A stretch of DNA of 64,000 bases, from positions 21,023,426-21,087,425 of the forward strand of contig CM055110.1 of NCBI GenBank assembly GCA_029204225.1, given 5' to 3'. This DNA comes from Diphasiastrum complanatum. Lineage: Eukaryota; Streptophyta; Lycopodiopsida; Lycopodiales; Lycopodiaceae. Both the position numbers and the translations under genes were made by a program. This document shows positions 36,399-48,904 of the stretch, piece after piece. The number at the start of each line of letters is the position of its first letter. Within the stretch, counting starts at the first letter, position 1. The notes beneath the pieces are model-generated. The model was not told the origin of the DNA. It ran no database searches and was given only the letters and a program-made list of their open reading frames with translations.

Positions 36399-37428
36399 CG
36401 TTGGAGAGAGGGAGAGTAGCGAGAGTTGAGAAAGGCGTCGTATGTTAGAAACAAAAAATTTAGCTCAGAGGGGTAAGACGAACACAAACGAGAAACGAAA
36501 CACGAACGAGAAACGAACTCGAACAAAAATTGTTCGTGCGCAACGAATGAGCTATGTCTCTCCGAAGGCATGACTACGCCTATCAGAACGAACAGAACAT
36601 TAGTGATGGAAATCATGGTCATTCTTGATTACGTAGCCAAACATTAATAAACGAAGCGCCAGAAAAATAATTTGTCGCGAATAGTTAGACAAATTATGTG
36701 TCGCAAATGATTTGCAACGAGCTAGACAGTGCTCGACTGATAATTAGTCGCGAAACATTCGCGAAAGACAAGACTAAATGATAGTCGTCTATTACCAGAA
36801 AGAGCAACTAGAAAGATCAGACAGAATGAATAATGAGCATAGCAATATTAACACAAATCTAAACGCAGAACAAAGAATTGTATCAGATTAAGTATATCAA
36901 GTATACATGTCAATAATGCGGTAGAGCTCAAGACAATAGCCGGACGAAGCCACGTGCCCTACGAAGCTTATTCAAACTGTAAAGGAATGAAACCTTATTG
37001 CTGACCAATTAAAGAATCAATGCACAGAGCATCTACTTTTGTCTATCTCTGATAGCTTCTCTTCTTCGTTCTCTCTCGGTTACTAACTTCTTCACTTGTG
37101 AATTTTGAATACGCAAATGGTATTCAATATATACATAATGTTACGGGTGTGCGGATGAAGAAAGTACAGGGTGGATGTGCTGTCTGTAGGAGATCGTGGC
37201 TGGCTGCAGTCGTCGTCCAGTTTGTTAGCGCAGCTGCATGAGCGTGAAGAGGGTGTCACGTCAGCCTTTGCTTTTCGTCTTATCATCGTCTGTGAGATTT
37301 TCATGGCAATATGCAGATTGCGTGGCAACGCGAGTATGCGGATTGCGTGACAACGAAAGTAAGTATGCAGCGTGAATGGAGGCGGATTAAAAATGGGATT
37401 TAGGTGACTAGAGGAAATAAATCCAACA
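36399..37428 (-). mobile_element. 5' LTR of element B (copia family 1)
   Basis: About 1030 bp from TGTTGGATTTATTTCC to CTCTCCAAC next to the primer site. It matches the partial LTR at 16.2-16.9 kb over its last about 700 bases. Its start abuts a long (GA)n run at about 37432-37513, suggesting insertion beside or within the microsatellite. Confidence 0.85.
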
Positions 37429-37429
37429 G

Positions 37430-37431
<2 letters not shown>

Positions 37432-37513
<82 letters not shown>
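37432..37513. repeat. (GA)n microsatellite
   Basis: About 80 bases of nearly pure GA dinucleotide directly next to the LTR of element B. Confidence 0.95.
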
Positions 37514-37515
<2 letters not shown>

Positions 37516-37639
37516 CCGACGACCATCTCTCCCACAACAAAAGTAATTATTAGAAATACACACCTTCAAATCTGTTATAAATAGTCATAGTCTCTTTAGC
37601 TCTAGTGGACCCACTTTAGAATGTTAAACAATAAACTTT

Positions 37640-37752
37640 TTTTGTGTGCAATCCTACCCAAAAACAATAGTGTCCCTGGCAGTCCATATTGTACCACCAA
37701 ACCATGCTTTTAGCCATGAACTAGATACTAATATAGGTGGTGAAGCAGAAGT
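37640..37752 (+). pseudogene. Left half of an unrecognised open frame split by the copia insertion
   Basis: A frame through about 37640-37752 (AVHIVPPNHAFSHELDTN) continues, after removal of the 6.0-kb element and one target copy, into the frame at about 43753-43972 (SVASNFKQTLSHSIILSDS). The product is not recognised. This is probably a decayed older element or exon. The joined frame is inferred only from continuity. Confidence 0.35.
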
Positions 37753-38443
37753 TGTGAAAAATTGCCTACATTGGCAAATCTAGCCATGCAGAATATTGTA
37801 CATTTTGTCAATATTGTTTGTTGGTTACTTGAATGGCCAAAGTGCCACTTGTACATACACACCTAAAGTAGGTTACCACGAGTCAAGAGGAGTGGTTGTG
37901 TCTATTTGGTAGTGATTCCTACTTTGTAGGATCTAGACCATGATTTATGATGAGATTTGTACCTACCATGCACCTACCAAGCATGACTCTTGGATCTAGG
38001 CTAGGGTTTTCACATTAGGGCAAGAAAGTGGAGTCTACTTCCTTATTACATGCTGGATTTTCACCTAACTTTGCAAAGGAAGTGTGTTTTATTATGTATT
38101 TCCATTCTCCATAGTGAGAAGATAGAAATTTTTTGGAGCCTCAAGGAGAAACTTGAGTTTTCTCTCATTGTATGGTGATTACTCTATTTTTCCAATGAAA
38201 CCCAGCTTTGGCACTTTGTAAACACTATCTACAGGCCGTACTACAGCCTTATTTCCACACGTGTGGAGTTGGATTAGACTATTTGATCAATGCTTTGATT
38301 GTCTCTACTTGTTTCCTATCAAGCTGCTAAACTAGATCTTGTAATCTGATGACTAGTTTCTGATAGATTGTTTAACAAGCATACAATCACCTTGTGGATC
38401 ATTCAAAGATCCATTTATGGTCCTTAGTACTGTACTTTTCACA
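37753..38443 (+). mobile_element. 5' LTR of complete copia element (691 bp)
   Basis: TGTGAAAAATTGCC...GTACTTTTCACA. Compared with the 3' LTR at 43067-43752 I count about 11 substitutions and one 5-bp indel (AAATC), so the insertion is recent relative to everything else here. Flanks gaagt and gaagc form a four-of-five target duplication. A CACACGTGTG palindrome lies at 38256-38265. The R/U5 boundary was not determined. Confidence 0.95.
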
Positions 38444-38455
38444 TGGTATCAGAGC
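38444..38455 (+). other. Primer-binding site of the complete copia element
   Basis: TGGTATCAGAGC immediately follows the 5' LTR, complementary to initiator tRNA-Met. Confidence 0.95.
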
Positions 38456-39074
38456 CAAGTACAAGGCCATTGATCTATGTTTGAATCTAATCCAGTTTTA
38501 GCAGATTTTGGTGCAAAAAGCTAGTATTGGAAGGGCGAGCTGGTATCCAGGTTTTGGTGAGGGGATTTGATCCCAAACTTTTTCAGGATCAAAATCCGTA
38601 CTATTCACACGTGTGGGCATCTCTGAACCAGCATTTAATAACCCATATTCATTGGATCATAGAAAATTCATATGGTGTCAGTTTGATGTAATTTTTGGTG
38701 CAAATCCTAGGATAAGCTACCAAGATCACTTGCCATTGATTAGTTTTGAGTTTGTTTCATGAAAACTAATTAATCTAGGCTGATTTCAGACCTTCTTAAA
38801 GTGGAAACCAGGTCTTGAAAGTACATCAAAGTGAATGAGAGAGATAGAGTCAGTTTTTGTCCAAGAATAGCCAAGATTGGCAAGATTTGCTTGAGTGTAG
38901 TTCTCATCTCATCTTATCTTCATTCCAGCTTGTGAGGGAGTGATAGAACTATGATTACAAATCCATCTGTTGGATTAGAAGTCAACATTTGAGTGAAACA
39001 CTGCAAGTTAGAAACCTTTGTGAGTTTCAGGTCCAAACAAATCTATATCTTGTGTGTAGAATCTTGCTAGTAAG

Positions 39075-42000
39075 ATGGGATCAGTGGGAGCCTACCTTCT
39101 AGAAACTAGTGAGAGGTTAAATTCTACCAATTATGCTATTTGGAAAGTGAGGATGGAGTCACTAATGGTGTTCCAGGATCTTTATGAGTTTCTAATAGAT
39201 GATGAAGATGAACCTCTAGGTGCACAGGAATTAGTGAGATACAAGAAGAGGTCTAGGCTTGCACTTCATTGTATTAAGATGAATGTAAGCAATGATCTTT
39301 TAAGGGAAGTATCATCATGTAAGAGTGCTAAAGAGGCTTGGAAATCTTTAAAATCTATCTATGAGTCTAGTAACACTTCGAGGGTTCTCATGCTTAGGAA
39401 TCAGATTCTACAAAGCATGAAGAGGAGTGATGAGAATGCACAAGATTATGTGCTAAGAATCAAGTCTCTTAATAGGGAGTTAGCTTCCATTGGATAGAAG
39501 ATTCAAGATAGTGAGCTTGTTCAGATTGTCCTAAATGGTCTAGGGAGTGGCTTTACAAATTTGGTCCAAAGCTTTGCAATCCAAGACACTTTGCCTACTA
39601 TAGAAAAGCTACACAGTGTCTTAGTAGATGAAGAGTGTAGGATGTTGCATACCAATGCAAGAATGAATGCTATTTCTCTGCAAGATGGTGATGAGAAAGC
39701 TAATTTCTCATTCAAAAGCAAGAAGAAGACCAATGGCAAGAAGAAGCACTTCAAGGAGACCAAGGAGGAGGATGAGGCTTCAAGCTCAAAGGGCAAGATC
39801 AAAGACAAGTCCAAGTACAAATGTTTTTTCTGTGGAAAGAAAGGACATTTTGCATCAGAATGTCTCAAGAAGAAGAAGGCACAAGAGAGCAAACAAAGCA
39901 ACATTGCACATCAGGAGGAAGAGGAGGATGAAGAGTCATCCTTGATGGTTTCCAACAAATCACCATCATCCAAGAGCAACACCAATGATTCTTGGTGGAT
40001 TGATAGTGGGGCAAGTTCCCACATGACATATCAAAAGGACATATTCTCCACCTTACTTTCTTACAATGACTTAAATAGATCAATCTATACTGCAAGTAGT
40101 CAAGAATGTAAGATAAGTGGAATAGGAACAATTCCCTTGTATGTGGGATCATCCAAAAGGATGAATCTAGATAATGTTCTTTATGTTCCTAAGTTAACCA
40201 AGAATTTGCTTAGTGTTGGCCAGTTAATGGATAATGGCCTAGATGTACAATTTAAGCATGGAGTTTGTTCCATCCTTAGAAATGATGAATGTATAGCCAA
40301 AGGCTTTAAGCAAGGTAGATTATTTAAGCTTGATGCTAATATTGCAGTGGAGAGTGTTAACTTGGCAAAGGTGGAGCTATCAAAGGTGGAACTGTGGCAC
40401 AAAAGGTTGGGCCACCCCAACTACAAAGCCATGGAATCTATGGCTACAAAGGAGCTTGTAGTTGGACTCCCCAAGCATTTGTCAAAGTGTGGGAAGAGAT
40501 GTGAAGCATGCAGCCTCTCAAAGGCTCACAAGCTACCCTTCTCAAGATCTACATCAAGATCAAACTCTCCTCTTGAACTCATCCATTCGGATGTTCATAG
40601 TTTTTCACATGAGTCTAATGGTGGTGCCAAGTACTATGTAATCTTCATTGATGACTATTCTAGATTTTGTTGGATGTACCTCTTGTCTAGCAAATCAATG
40701 GTGTTTGATTCTTTTGTAAAGTTCAAGACTTTGGTAGAAAATCAACTTAGTACCAAGATTAAGGTATTAAGGAGTGATAATGGAGGTGAATATGTCTCCA
40801 ATAAGTTGATTGACTTTTGTATTTCTAATGGCATAAAGAGGGAGTTGTCATGTCCATACACCCCTCAACAAAATGGAGTGAGTGAGAGAAGAAATAGATC
40901 TCTTTGTGAGTGTGCTAAGGCCTTAAGGCTAGATGCTTCTCTATCCAAACCATTTTGGGGTGAAGCAATAACTTGTGCTAACTATTTGTGCAATAGATTG
41001 CCAAACCAAGCCATTGGAGGAATCACACCATTTGAAGCTCTATTTGGAGAGAAGCCCAATCTCAAAGATCTCAAAGTTTTTGGATCCACTTGCTATGTAC
41101 ACCAATCTTGGATAAGAGAAGGAAGGATGATGCAACATCCATCAAAGACATCTTTGTGGGATATGGTGAGAATAGCAAAGGTTATAGAGTCTTCAATCCC
41201 ATCACCAGCAAGGTGATAGTGAGTAGGGATGTTATTTTTGATGAAGGACATGCTTGTGATTTGGATGATAATGCTACTAATCATCTTGATGCCAAGGATC
41301 ATGCTAGGATGGAGGAGGAGCTTCCAAGTGAAGAAGAACTTGAGGATCCACCTCAAGATGCAAGAACTCCAAGAACTCCAAGAATTCCAAGAAGATCTAC
41401 AAGGGCAAGATCCGAGCCATTGAGGCTCACCTATGATGGTCAAGGTGATCAAAGGGAAGGCTCATCATCTTTCACATCTTATACTTTTCTTACTTCAATG
41501 TTAGATGAGCCAACATGCTATGAAGATGCTTGTAAGTCTAAAAGTTGGATGGATGCTATGCAAGTAGAGTATGATGCTCTTATTGAGAATCATACTTGGG
41601 ATCTTGTGGATCTTCCTCAAGGGAAGAAACCTCTTGATTGCAAATGGGTGTTTAGATTGAAGTATAATAAAGATGGATCAATAAGCAAGCATAAAGCTAG
41701 GCTTGTTGCCAAAGGTTTTTTACAAACCAAAGGCATTGATTATGATGAGACTTTTGCTCCTGTGGCTAAGCTTGTTACTATCAGGTTGATCATTAGTCTT
41801 GCTACAACCTTCAATTGGGAGCTATTCCAACTTGACTTCACAAATGCATTCCTCAATGGTTATTTGGAGGAAGAGATCTACATGAGGCAACCCGAGGGCT
41901 TCATCAAGGCAAAGCATGAAGGAAAGGTGTGTTTTTTGAAGAAGAGCCTTTATGGGCTCAAGCAAGCACCTAGAGCATGGTACTCTAGGCTAAACTCTTT

Positions 42001-43141
42001 TCTCATTTCCATCAATTTTGTAATGAGTGCCTATGATCCATCATTGTATATAAGTTTTCATGATGGCATGATCATTATTCTTGTTTTGTATGTAGATGAC
42101 ATTATCTTGAGTGGTAATGATCTAGATGGAATTAGAGATGTAAAAATTGCTTTAGCAAAAGAGTTTAAGATGGTAGATCTCGGCCTATTGAGCTTCATTC
42201 TTGGAATAGAGGTTATTAGAGGATGTGATTTTAGCTTCATTTGTCAATCTAAATATGCTACATCCATCCTAGATAGATTTGGAATGAAGAATTGTAAAGG
42301 CATTGAGACACCAATGGAGCAACATGTAAAAGCATCTATTGGTTGTGATGAAGCATCCTTTGAGGACATCACATTATATAGAAGGCTTATTGGATCCTTG
42401 ATCTATTTAACTATAACTAGACCTGATCTTAGTTATAGTGTTGGAAAGTTAAGCCAATTCATGCAAAGTCCTCTAGTTTCACATTGGAAGATGGCCAAAA
42501 GAGTTCTTAGATACATTTCATTCACTAAGAATTTTGGTATTTTGTATAGAGGAACTAATCTTGGCTTAAGAGCCTATAGTGACTCGGATTTTGCAGGTGA
42601 CGAAGTGGATAGAAGATCAACAAGTGCCTTTGCCACCTTTCTATGTGATGGAGTAGTATCATGGCTTTCCAAAAAGCAAGATACCATCTCCCTATCTTCC
42701 ACAGAATCCGAATACAAGGCCTTGACATCAATATGCAAGGAGGTCTTGTGGCTCAAAAGGCTATTGGTGGAGCTTCATGTCATGGAGGAGGAGATCCCTA
42801 TCATCTATTGTGACAACCAATCAGCCCAATCACTTGCAACTAATCCTACATTCCATGCAAGGAGCAAACACATCGAAATTGCTCATCATTTCGTGAGGGA
42901 AAAAGTGCAAGCTAAAGAGATCAAACTCCAACACATGCCATCATCAAGTTGCTTGGCTGATTTGTTTACTAAACCTTTACCTAAAGATTCATTTGTCAAG
43001 CTTAGATCTTCAATTGGAGTTATTGACAAAAGCATTGTGATCTCCAAGGCTAGATTTGAGGAGGAGTGTGAAAAATTGCCTACATTGGCTAGCCATGTAG
43101 AATATTGTACATTTTGTCAATATTGTTTGTTGGTTACTTGA
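39075..43141 (+). pseudogene. Ty1/copia gag-pol polyprotein, one nonsense codon and one frameshift
   Basis: One long gag-pol in copia order. Gag starts at 39075 (MGSVGAYLLETSERLNSTNY). A TAG at 39495-39497 replaces a Glu found at the same place in the related element at 58.9 kb. The same frame resumes with the zinc knuckle CFFCGKKGHFASEC (about 39820-39862), protease WWIDSGASSHMT (about 39993), the integrase His-His-Cys-Cys region (from LWHKRLGHPN, about 40390) and the D,D,E core (HSDVHS, RSDNGGEY, QQNGVSERR). At about 41095-41110 the frame shifts by one base loss and continues with RT (active site YVDD at 42089-42100) and RNase H (YSDSDFAGD, SLSSTESEY, CDNQSAQSLATNP). The stop at 43139-43141 is inside the 3' LTR, 72 nt past its start. 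All catalytic motifs survive, so this copy is freshly disabled. The leader 38456-39074 has no gene. Confidence 0.95.
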
Positions 43142-43752
43142 ATGGCCAAAGTGCCACTTGTACATACACACCTAAAGTAGGTTACCACGAGTCAAGAGGA
43201 GTGGTTGTGTCTATTTGGTAGTGATTCCTACTTTGTAGGATCTAGACCATGATTTATGATGAGATTTGTACCTACCATGCACCTACCAAGCATGACTCTT
43301 GGATCTAGGCTAGGGTTTTCACATTAGGGCAAGAAAGTGGAGTCTACTTCCTTATTACATGCTGGATTTTCACCTAACTTTGCAAAGGAAGTGTGTTTTA
43401 CTATGTATTTCCATTCTCCATAGTGAGAAGATAGAAACTTTTTGGAGCCTCAAGGAGAAACTCGAGTTTCCTCTCATTGTATGGTGATTACTCTATTTTT
43501 CCAATGAAACCCAGCTTTGGCACTTTGTAAACACTGTCTACAGGCCGTACTACAGCCTTATTTCCACACATGTGGAGTTGGATTAGACTATTTGATCAAT
43601 GCTTTGATTGTCTCTACTTGTTTCCTATCAAGCTGCTAAACTAGATCTTGTTTTCTGATGACTAGTTTCTGATAGATTGTTTAACAAGCATACAATCACC
43701 TTGTGGATCATTCAAAGATCCATTCATGGTCCTTAGTATTGTACTTTTCACA
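43067..43752 (+). mobile_element. 3' LTR of complete copia element (686 bp)
   Basis: Preceded by the polypurine tract GAGGAGGAG (43058-43066). The element is 6.0 kb from 37753 to 43752, plus strand. Its LTR ends are shared with the LTRs at 20.2 kb and 56.2/59.9 kb, defining one superfamily (family 2). Confidence 0.95.
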
Positions 43753-44580
43753 GAAGCATCCGTGGCTTCAAATTTTAAGCAAACTCTCTCTCATTCTATA
43801 ATCCTCTCTGATTCTCTTCCAACTTCAACTCCTATTAATACAATAACTATACTCGATGTTTCTTTATACTTTATAAATAATGACAGTTATATTTTTTTTA
43901 ATGATATAGAAGATGTTTTTAATATGAGAGAGGATGGAGTCTTCTTAATTTTTGCAAAACAGTTCTCATAATTTTCTGACATTATTGATTATTGTTATAA
44001 TGATCACCAAAAGACATAAATTTTTTGTGACATGTTAATGGTACAATTGCAGGTGTTTGTTCTAAGTGAGATACATTTTGATAAAGACGACAATTAGAAA
44101 TCTAGCAAGGAGGCATTAAAGGACATAATTAAAAAATCAAAAGCCTATGAGAAAACTTAGCTAAATGAAAAATATTTTCTGGAATTCCAAAAAAAATATT
44201 CTCCTAGGACTCAGTATACCCCCTCGAACAATGTAGAAGCAATTGGAGGACATGACATTAGCAAAAGAAACATCATTGAATTCAATGATCATAATATGGT
44301 AAGTAGATATGTTGTACTGTCTTCTTCCAATCAAAAGTTGAAGTTTGAGGTTGTATTGTTATCTTTCACACCGTTGCATATCAAATGGGTAATATTTCGT
44401 GGAAATGGAAACTTTAAGAAATATTCTTAGAATCACGTAAAATAATGGCACCTTTTAAAAAAGAATGTCCTATAGTATCATACCCATTTCTAAAAGTACA
44501 TAAAAAACACATCAATTTTTTTTTTACAAATTTTGTAACAAAATTTTAAAATATGTAAAAAATTGAAGTATTCAACAATT
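43753..44580 (+). other. Right half of the split frame and coding-like remnant
   Basis: 43753-43972 continues the frame described for 37640-37752. A second coding-like stretch at about 44050-44330 (EALKDIIKKSKAYEK, FLEFQKKYSPRTQY) begins after a good splice-acceptor-like TTGCAG and carries two stops. Neither shows a domain I know. Confidence 0.3.
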
Positions 44581-44583
44581 TTC

Positions 44584-45756
44584 CTAAAAGTTACAATACA
44601 CAAAAATTAGAAAGGGCCCAAGTAATATGATGTATTCAAATTTTTGTAGATTGTAATACAAAATAAAGATTCTTTTGAATCTAGTATCAAAACTTATATC
44701 CTCATTAGTGTCGACGCCTCCAGATTCAACATCATCAATTTCATCATTAGAAGGTGAATAAGTGGATGATCCATCCTCATTTTTGTCCATCAAAACATTA
44801 CCCTTATCCCTATGCAATCCGAGGTCACCTTCCACACATGCCCTTGTTCTTTTTGACGAAGGTCCGACGTCAACAACACATTCTTTTGATGGCAACCTTT
44901 GACGAATCATTCCCTTCGTTGTTTTTCGAAGTCGACTTAAATTTGTTAATTCAAAATCATAAACAATAATGTCAACTTCTTCGAGGACAAGGTCACTTAT
45001 GTGGGGCTGATTTTTAATTGCGCGGCGATTCCTTTTACCATTTGAGTTGCCAATCATTTTAGGAATATATTTTTATGTGTATGCATCATGATGCTTTGTT
45101 CGATACCAATGTACTTTAATAGATACAATCTCTCCATTTTTCAGACTTTGACATATCGACAAACTTGCATAACCAAAAGGGATGGCCAAGAATATTAGAA
45201 ACATCATTAGTCATTGCATTACTATTTGAGGGCCAAGAAAATGGCATCTCTAAAGTAGTACGATTAGTTGTTATATCCATGAGTATGGACTTCTGGTCTT
45301 CAAAGAATTCTTCCCACCAACTTGAATCGACATTTCTGGCATATAGCTTGGCCATTTCAATGAGAAGCCTTTTTTCTTGCAAGCATTTCCTCCAATCAAC
45401 ATCCAAATTTTGCTTGCGACATTGCTCGACTACATAATGCACCTCCAAACAATTTGGCAAAGCTCCAACAATAATACGTTTTGGAATAAACAAAAGAAAT
45501 AACAACCCAATCTCTGGAAGCTAGCAAGAAGAGCTAGAAAAATGTTTACCAAATAGCAATGTCTTTCCATCCCTTTTAACAATGAGAAATTGACGTTGAA
45601 AATTAACCGAGAAATGCATTTTCCTTGGAAAGACAAACCTCACACAAAACTTCTAAAATCAAACATTTGCTTCAGATGAACAACAATGGGATGAAGAATA
45701 TAAGCTCCTTCAAGAATAGATACCATTTTTGGTAAAGTGAACACATCTTCACGAGT
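44584..45756 (-). pseudogene. C-terminal part of a transposase-like gene (IDGMD family)
   Basis: Minus-strand reading begins with DVFTLPKMVSILEGAYI then HPIVVHLKQMFDFRSFV (45756 to 45640), a broken stretch, then a frame at 45505-45116 (PKRIIVGALPNCLEVHYVV ... SSWWEEFFEDQKSILMD), and an acidic/basic tail (45057-44584, NGKRNRRAIKNQ then a Ser/Asp-rich end). By memory of the family these blocks follow the catalytic region in large eukaryotic proteins that carry an I-D-G-M-D motif, which I associate with DUF7869; the name needs checking. The N-terminal blocks lie at 48.9-49.6 kb. Multiple stops show it is dead. Confidence 0.5.
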
Positions 45757-46066
45757 AGTACGATTAGTTGTTATATCCATGAGTATGGACTTCTGGTCTT
45801 CAAAGAATTCTTCCCACCAACTTGAATCGACATTTCTGGCATATAGCTTGGCCATTTCAATGAGAAGCCTTTTTTCTTGCAGGCATTTCCTCCAATCAAC
45901 ATCCAAATGTTGCTTGCGACATTGCTCGACTACATAATGCACCTCCAAACAATTTGGCAAAGCTCCAACAATAATACGTTTTGGAACAAACAAAAGAAAT
46001 AACAACCCAATCTCTGAAAGTTAGTAAGAAGAGCTAGAAAAATGTTTACCAAATAGCAATGTCTTT
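45254..46066. repeat. 500-bp direct tandem duplication, second copy truncated
   Basis: 45254-45566 and 45754-46066 are the same 313 bp with about five substitutions, offset by exactly 500 bp. The second unit therefore starts where the first full unit (45254-45753) ends and is cut at 46066 by the remnant LTR of element C. The duplicated part encodes the SSWWEEFFEDQKS region of the transposase-like gene. Confidence 0.9.
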
Positions 46067-46137
46067 TCAGAATTGGATAAACAATGGATGAAAATTAAAA
46101 CCGATTAGTCGATTGGTAAGAAGGAGAATAATCCAAA
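46067..46137 (-). mobile_element. Truncated 3' LTR of element C
   Basis: Starts on the minus strand with TTGGATTATTCTCCTTC and matches about 60 bases of the solo LTR start at 10861. It is cut off at about 46070 at the border of the tandem duplication. A purine-rich TTAAGAGGGACT precedes it, as expected for a polypurine tract. Confidence 0.7.
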
Positions 46138-47450
46138 GTCCCTCTTAATCTGAATCCTTGAATGTCTTGACCTTCAAACTTAGTTCTACACAGAATCTTC
46201 TGTGCGACTTTAAATTTAATGCTTTAGTAAAAATATCTACTGTCATATCTTGTGTTCTACAGTACTGCAATCTAACCTCTTCATTGAGAATTTTGCTTCT
46301 GACAAAATGATACTTCAGTTCAATGTGCTTACTCCTGGAATGAAATCTAGGGTTGGCTGATAAAGCGATGGCACTTTGATTATCACAAAATAATGTCGTC
46401 GGAGCATATTGATTCAAAGCGATATTTGAGGGTAAGTTTTCAACCAAATTGTTTCCTTTGTAGCTTGAGAGGCTGCGATATACTCTGATTCAGTGGAAGA
46501 TAGAGCTATCAAAGATTGCTTGCGACTATTCCAGGAAAGTGGACCATTGTTGAGGAAGAATGTAAATCCGGAAGTAGATTTACGAGTGTCTACATCTCCT
46601 GCCCAACTCGCATCTGTGTAACGACTACGTAAATTGAGTTTGTCATTAACGACTGCTCCATAACAAATGCAAAAGTCCATAGTAGCTCGAAGATATCTCA
46701 TGACTCTGATAAGAGCCTTCCAATGTGTTATACCAAGATTAGTCATAAACTGACTGAGAGAGCTGACTACAAAAGCTATGTTTGGCCCAGATCATGGCGT
46801 ACATAAGAGATCCTGTAATAGAAAGGTAAGGATACTCACGCATATGCTGCTTCTCATGAATTGTTTGGGGACACTAGTCCTTTGACAATTTGAGTTTTGG
46901 TTCCATTGGTGAGAGAGCTAACTTGCAATTCACCAGATTATATCTGACTAACATGTTGCAGATTTACCTTTGTTGTGTAATGTAGACCAACTTCTATTTT
47001 CAGTCTTTGTGGATTTGTATACCAAGGCAGAAATGAGCTTCGCCCAGATTGATCATGTCGAATTCGGAAGATAGCAATGTTGTTTGTACATCCATTTGAT
47101 GTAATTCCAAATCTCCTGCAGCGGCAAATGATAGCAAAAGTTGAATAGAAGAATGTTTGACTACTGGGCTGAAGGTCTCAGTGTAGTCAACGTTGTATAC
47201 CTGAGAAAATCCTCTAGCTACAAGTCATGTTCTGTTGATGCTTCCATCTGCGTTGTATTTGACTTTAAAAATCCATTTGCAATCAACTACGTTTGTGTTG
47301 GCAGGTTAGTTGTCCACATCTGGTTCTTCATAAGAAATGAATACTCTCCATATATATAGCTTCTTTCTAGAGATCTGAATCAGGCTGACTGAGTGCCTCT
47401 TGGACTGACGTCGGTTCCTGAACAAGATAAGCTGCAGACTCGTCGATGTA
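46138..47450 (-). pseudogene. Ty1/copia RT-RNase H fragment (element C)
   Basis: RNase H is well preserved: YTDASWAGDVDTRKSTSGF, ALSSTESEYIAASQATKE (46746-46414 frame), then in another frame LFCDNQSAIALSANPRFHSR and HFVRSKILNEEVRLQYC to the stop at 46145. The region 46750-47450 is heavily decayed RT with many stops. It is close to element A (shared W-KALIRVMRY-RATMD), so it belongs to family 1. The insertion interrupts the transposase-like gene at 44.6-49.6 kb. Confidence 0.85.
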
Positions 47451-47499
47451 CCGGTTAGGTCAATTTGGAGTTGGCCTACTATCTACCAAGCTTATCATG

Positions 47500-47715
47500 G
47501 GTTGCCACATGGCAAGCCACGTAGGCCTGCCACATGGCAAATCATGCAAGCTTGCGGTTTGCCACATGGCAAGCCATGTAGGCCTAGCAAAGGCTTGTGT
47601 GCCAAGCCAATCGAGCTTTGCCATGTCAGCTTGTAGGCTTGCATGGCAGACCGCATAGGCATGGCATAGGCCTCATGTTTGCCATGCAAGCATGTTGTAG
47701 ATTGCCACATAGGTA
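47500..47715. repeat. GC-richer short-unit repeat (GCCACATGGCAAGCC)
   Basis: About eight imperfect copies of motifs such as GCCACATGGCAAGCCATGTAGG and TTGCCATGCAAGC in about 215 bp, several of them palindromic (CCATGG-like, GGCAAGCC/GGCTTGCC). The pattern is unlike the AT-rich surroundings. The open frames of about 70 codons on both strands here follow from the repeat. Confidence 0.7.
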
Positions 47716-47719
47716 GGAC

Positions 47720-48890
47720 AACTTGTTAGTGACTGCAACAAACTTGTTAGTGATGTAGTTCAGAAGAAATCCATGGAATGCCAATCTACTTGCTTCTGCT
47801 GAGAATGAGGAGCAAGACCATGGGGAAAGACTTCTGAAATGTGTACTCAGCTTTTGTGGAAGCTATGACTGTGTGATGGGCTTCAGTGGGAGCTGCCTGT
47901 GTGTTATGAGCTCTTAAGATCAATTGACTATGTGAAGTGCTAAAATGCATTTGCTATGAGTGACTACCGACTGTGTGGTAAGTATCTCATTGTGATTGTG
48001 ATCTGATCCGGACAGATACACAATCAAGTGGGAATGTTAAAGAAATAACATGTGCCATGCAGATTAGGTTTCTTTAGGGCACCTTAAGTTGTTTTAGATT
48101 AACGTAGGTATGTGTCCGCAATTGCTTCATCTCAAACGTTGTATGAATGGCACAGATAGATACATGCATCCATAGCTGCTTAAATAAGCAAATTGGAATC
48201 AACATGTACAATGCAAAACTATAACAATTCACCACATGTGTGCTTATGTAGAAAATAGAAACACAATTTATTGCATGAATACAATTAGACACAAAGTCAC
48301 ATTTATTGATCTTTGCTAATCATGAAAGCCCTATGAAAGATGGGACCTCTTCAAGCCATTGATCCATATAAAATAGTTCAACGAATAATCAAGTCTACTT
48401 TCACATCGAATTGATAGAACTGAGTTTTGACACATCTATCCCTAGTTATGCACCAACAAGTGAGCAGAGATTTGGCATGCACTTTTGTGCACACGCACAC
48501 AAATATATCTATTACAACTCTAGCATTAGCAGTTCTAGTTCGCTTGTGGTAGAAAAGTTTAATTCATGCATATTTTTAAAAGCATGGAAGTGCTTAAATG
48601 TTCGTTAAAATTTCATGGTGTTGTTCTTCCATTTTTTGAGGCCCTAAAGTTAAACTCAATTATGGTTTTTGTTTTTCGTTTTTACAAAGCCTATCCAAAA
48701 TATATCTCAAATATGTTTTCTATATTCATAATATTAGAAATTCTTTGACTCTTACATCTATTGGCTCTCATTTTGGCCATTGTTCATGATACCAAATAGC
48801 TTAAATGATCTCAATATAAATGTAAGTTCATCGCATTGCATTGTGCTCTGTTTTCAAGAACTCTCAAAAATCAAATTCCTAATTCTAAGC
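47720..48890. other. No gene; possible LTR start
   Basis: A CAAGTGGGAATGTTA sequence near 48030 resembles a copia polypurine tract followed by an LTR start, but I cannot find the matching LTR end or coding region. The rest is AT-rich and without recognisable features. Confidence 0.3.
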
Positions 48891-48904
48891 CCAAGATTCA
48901 AGGG

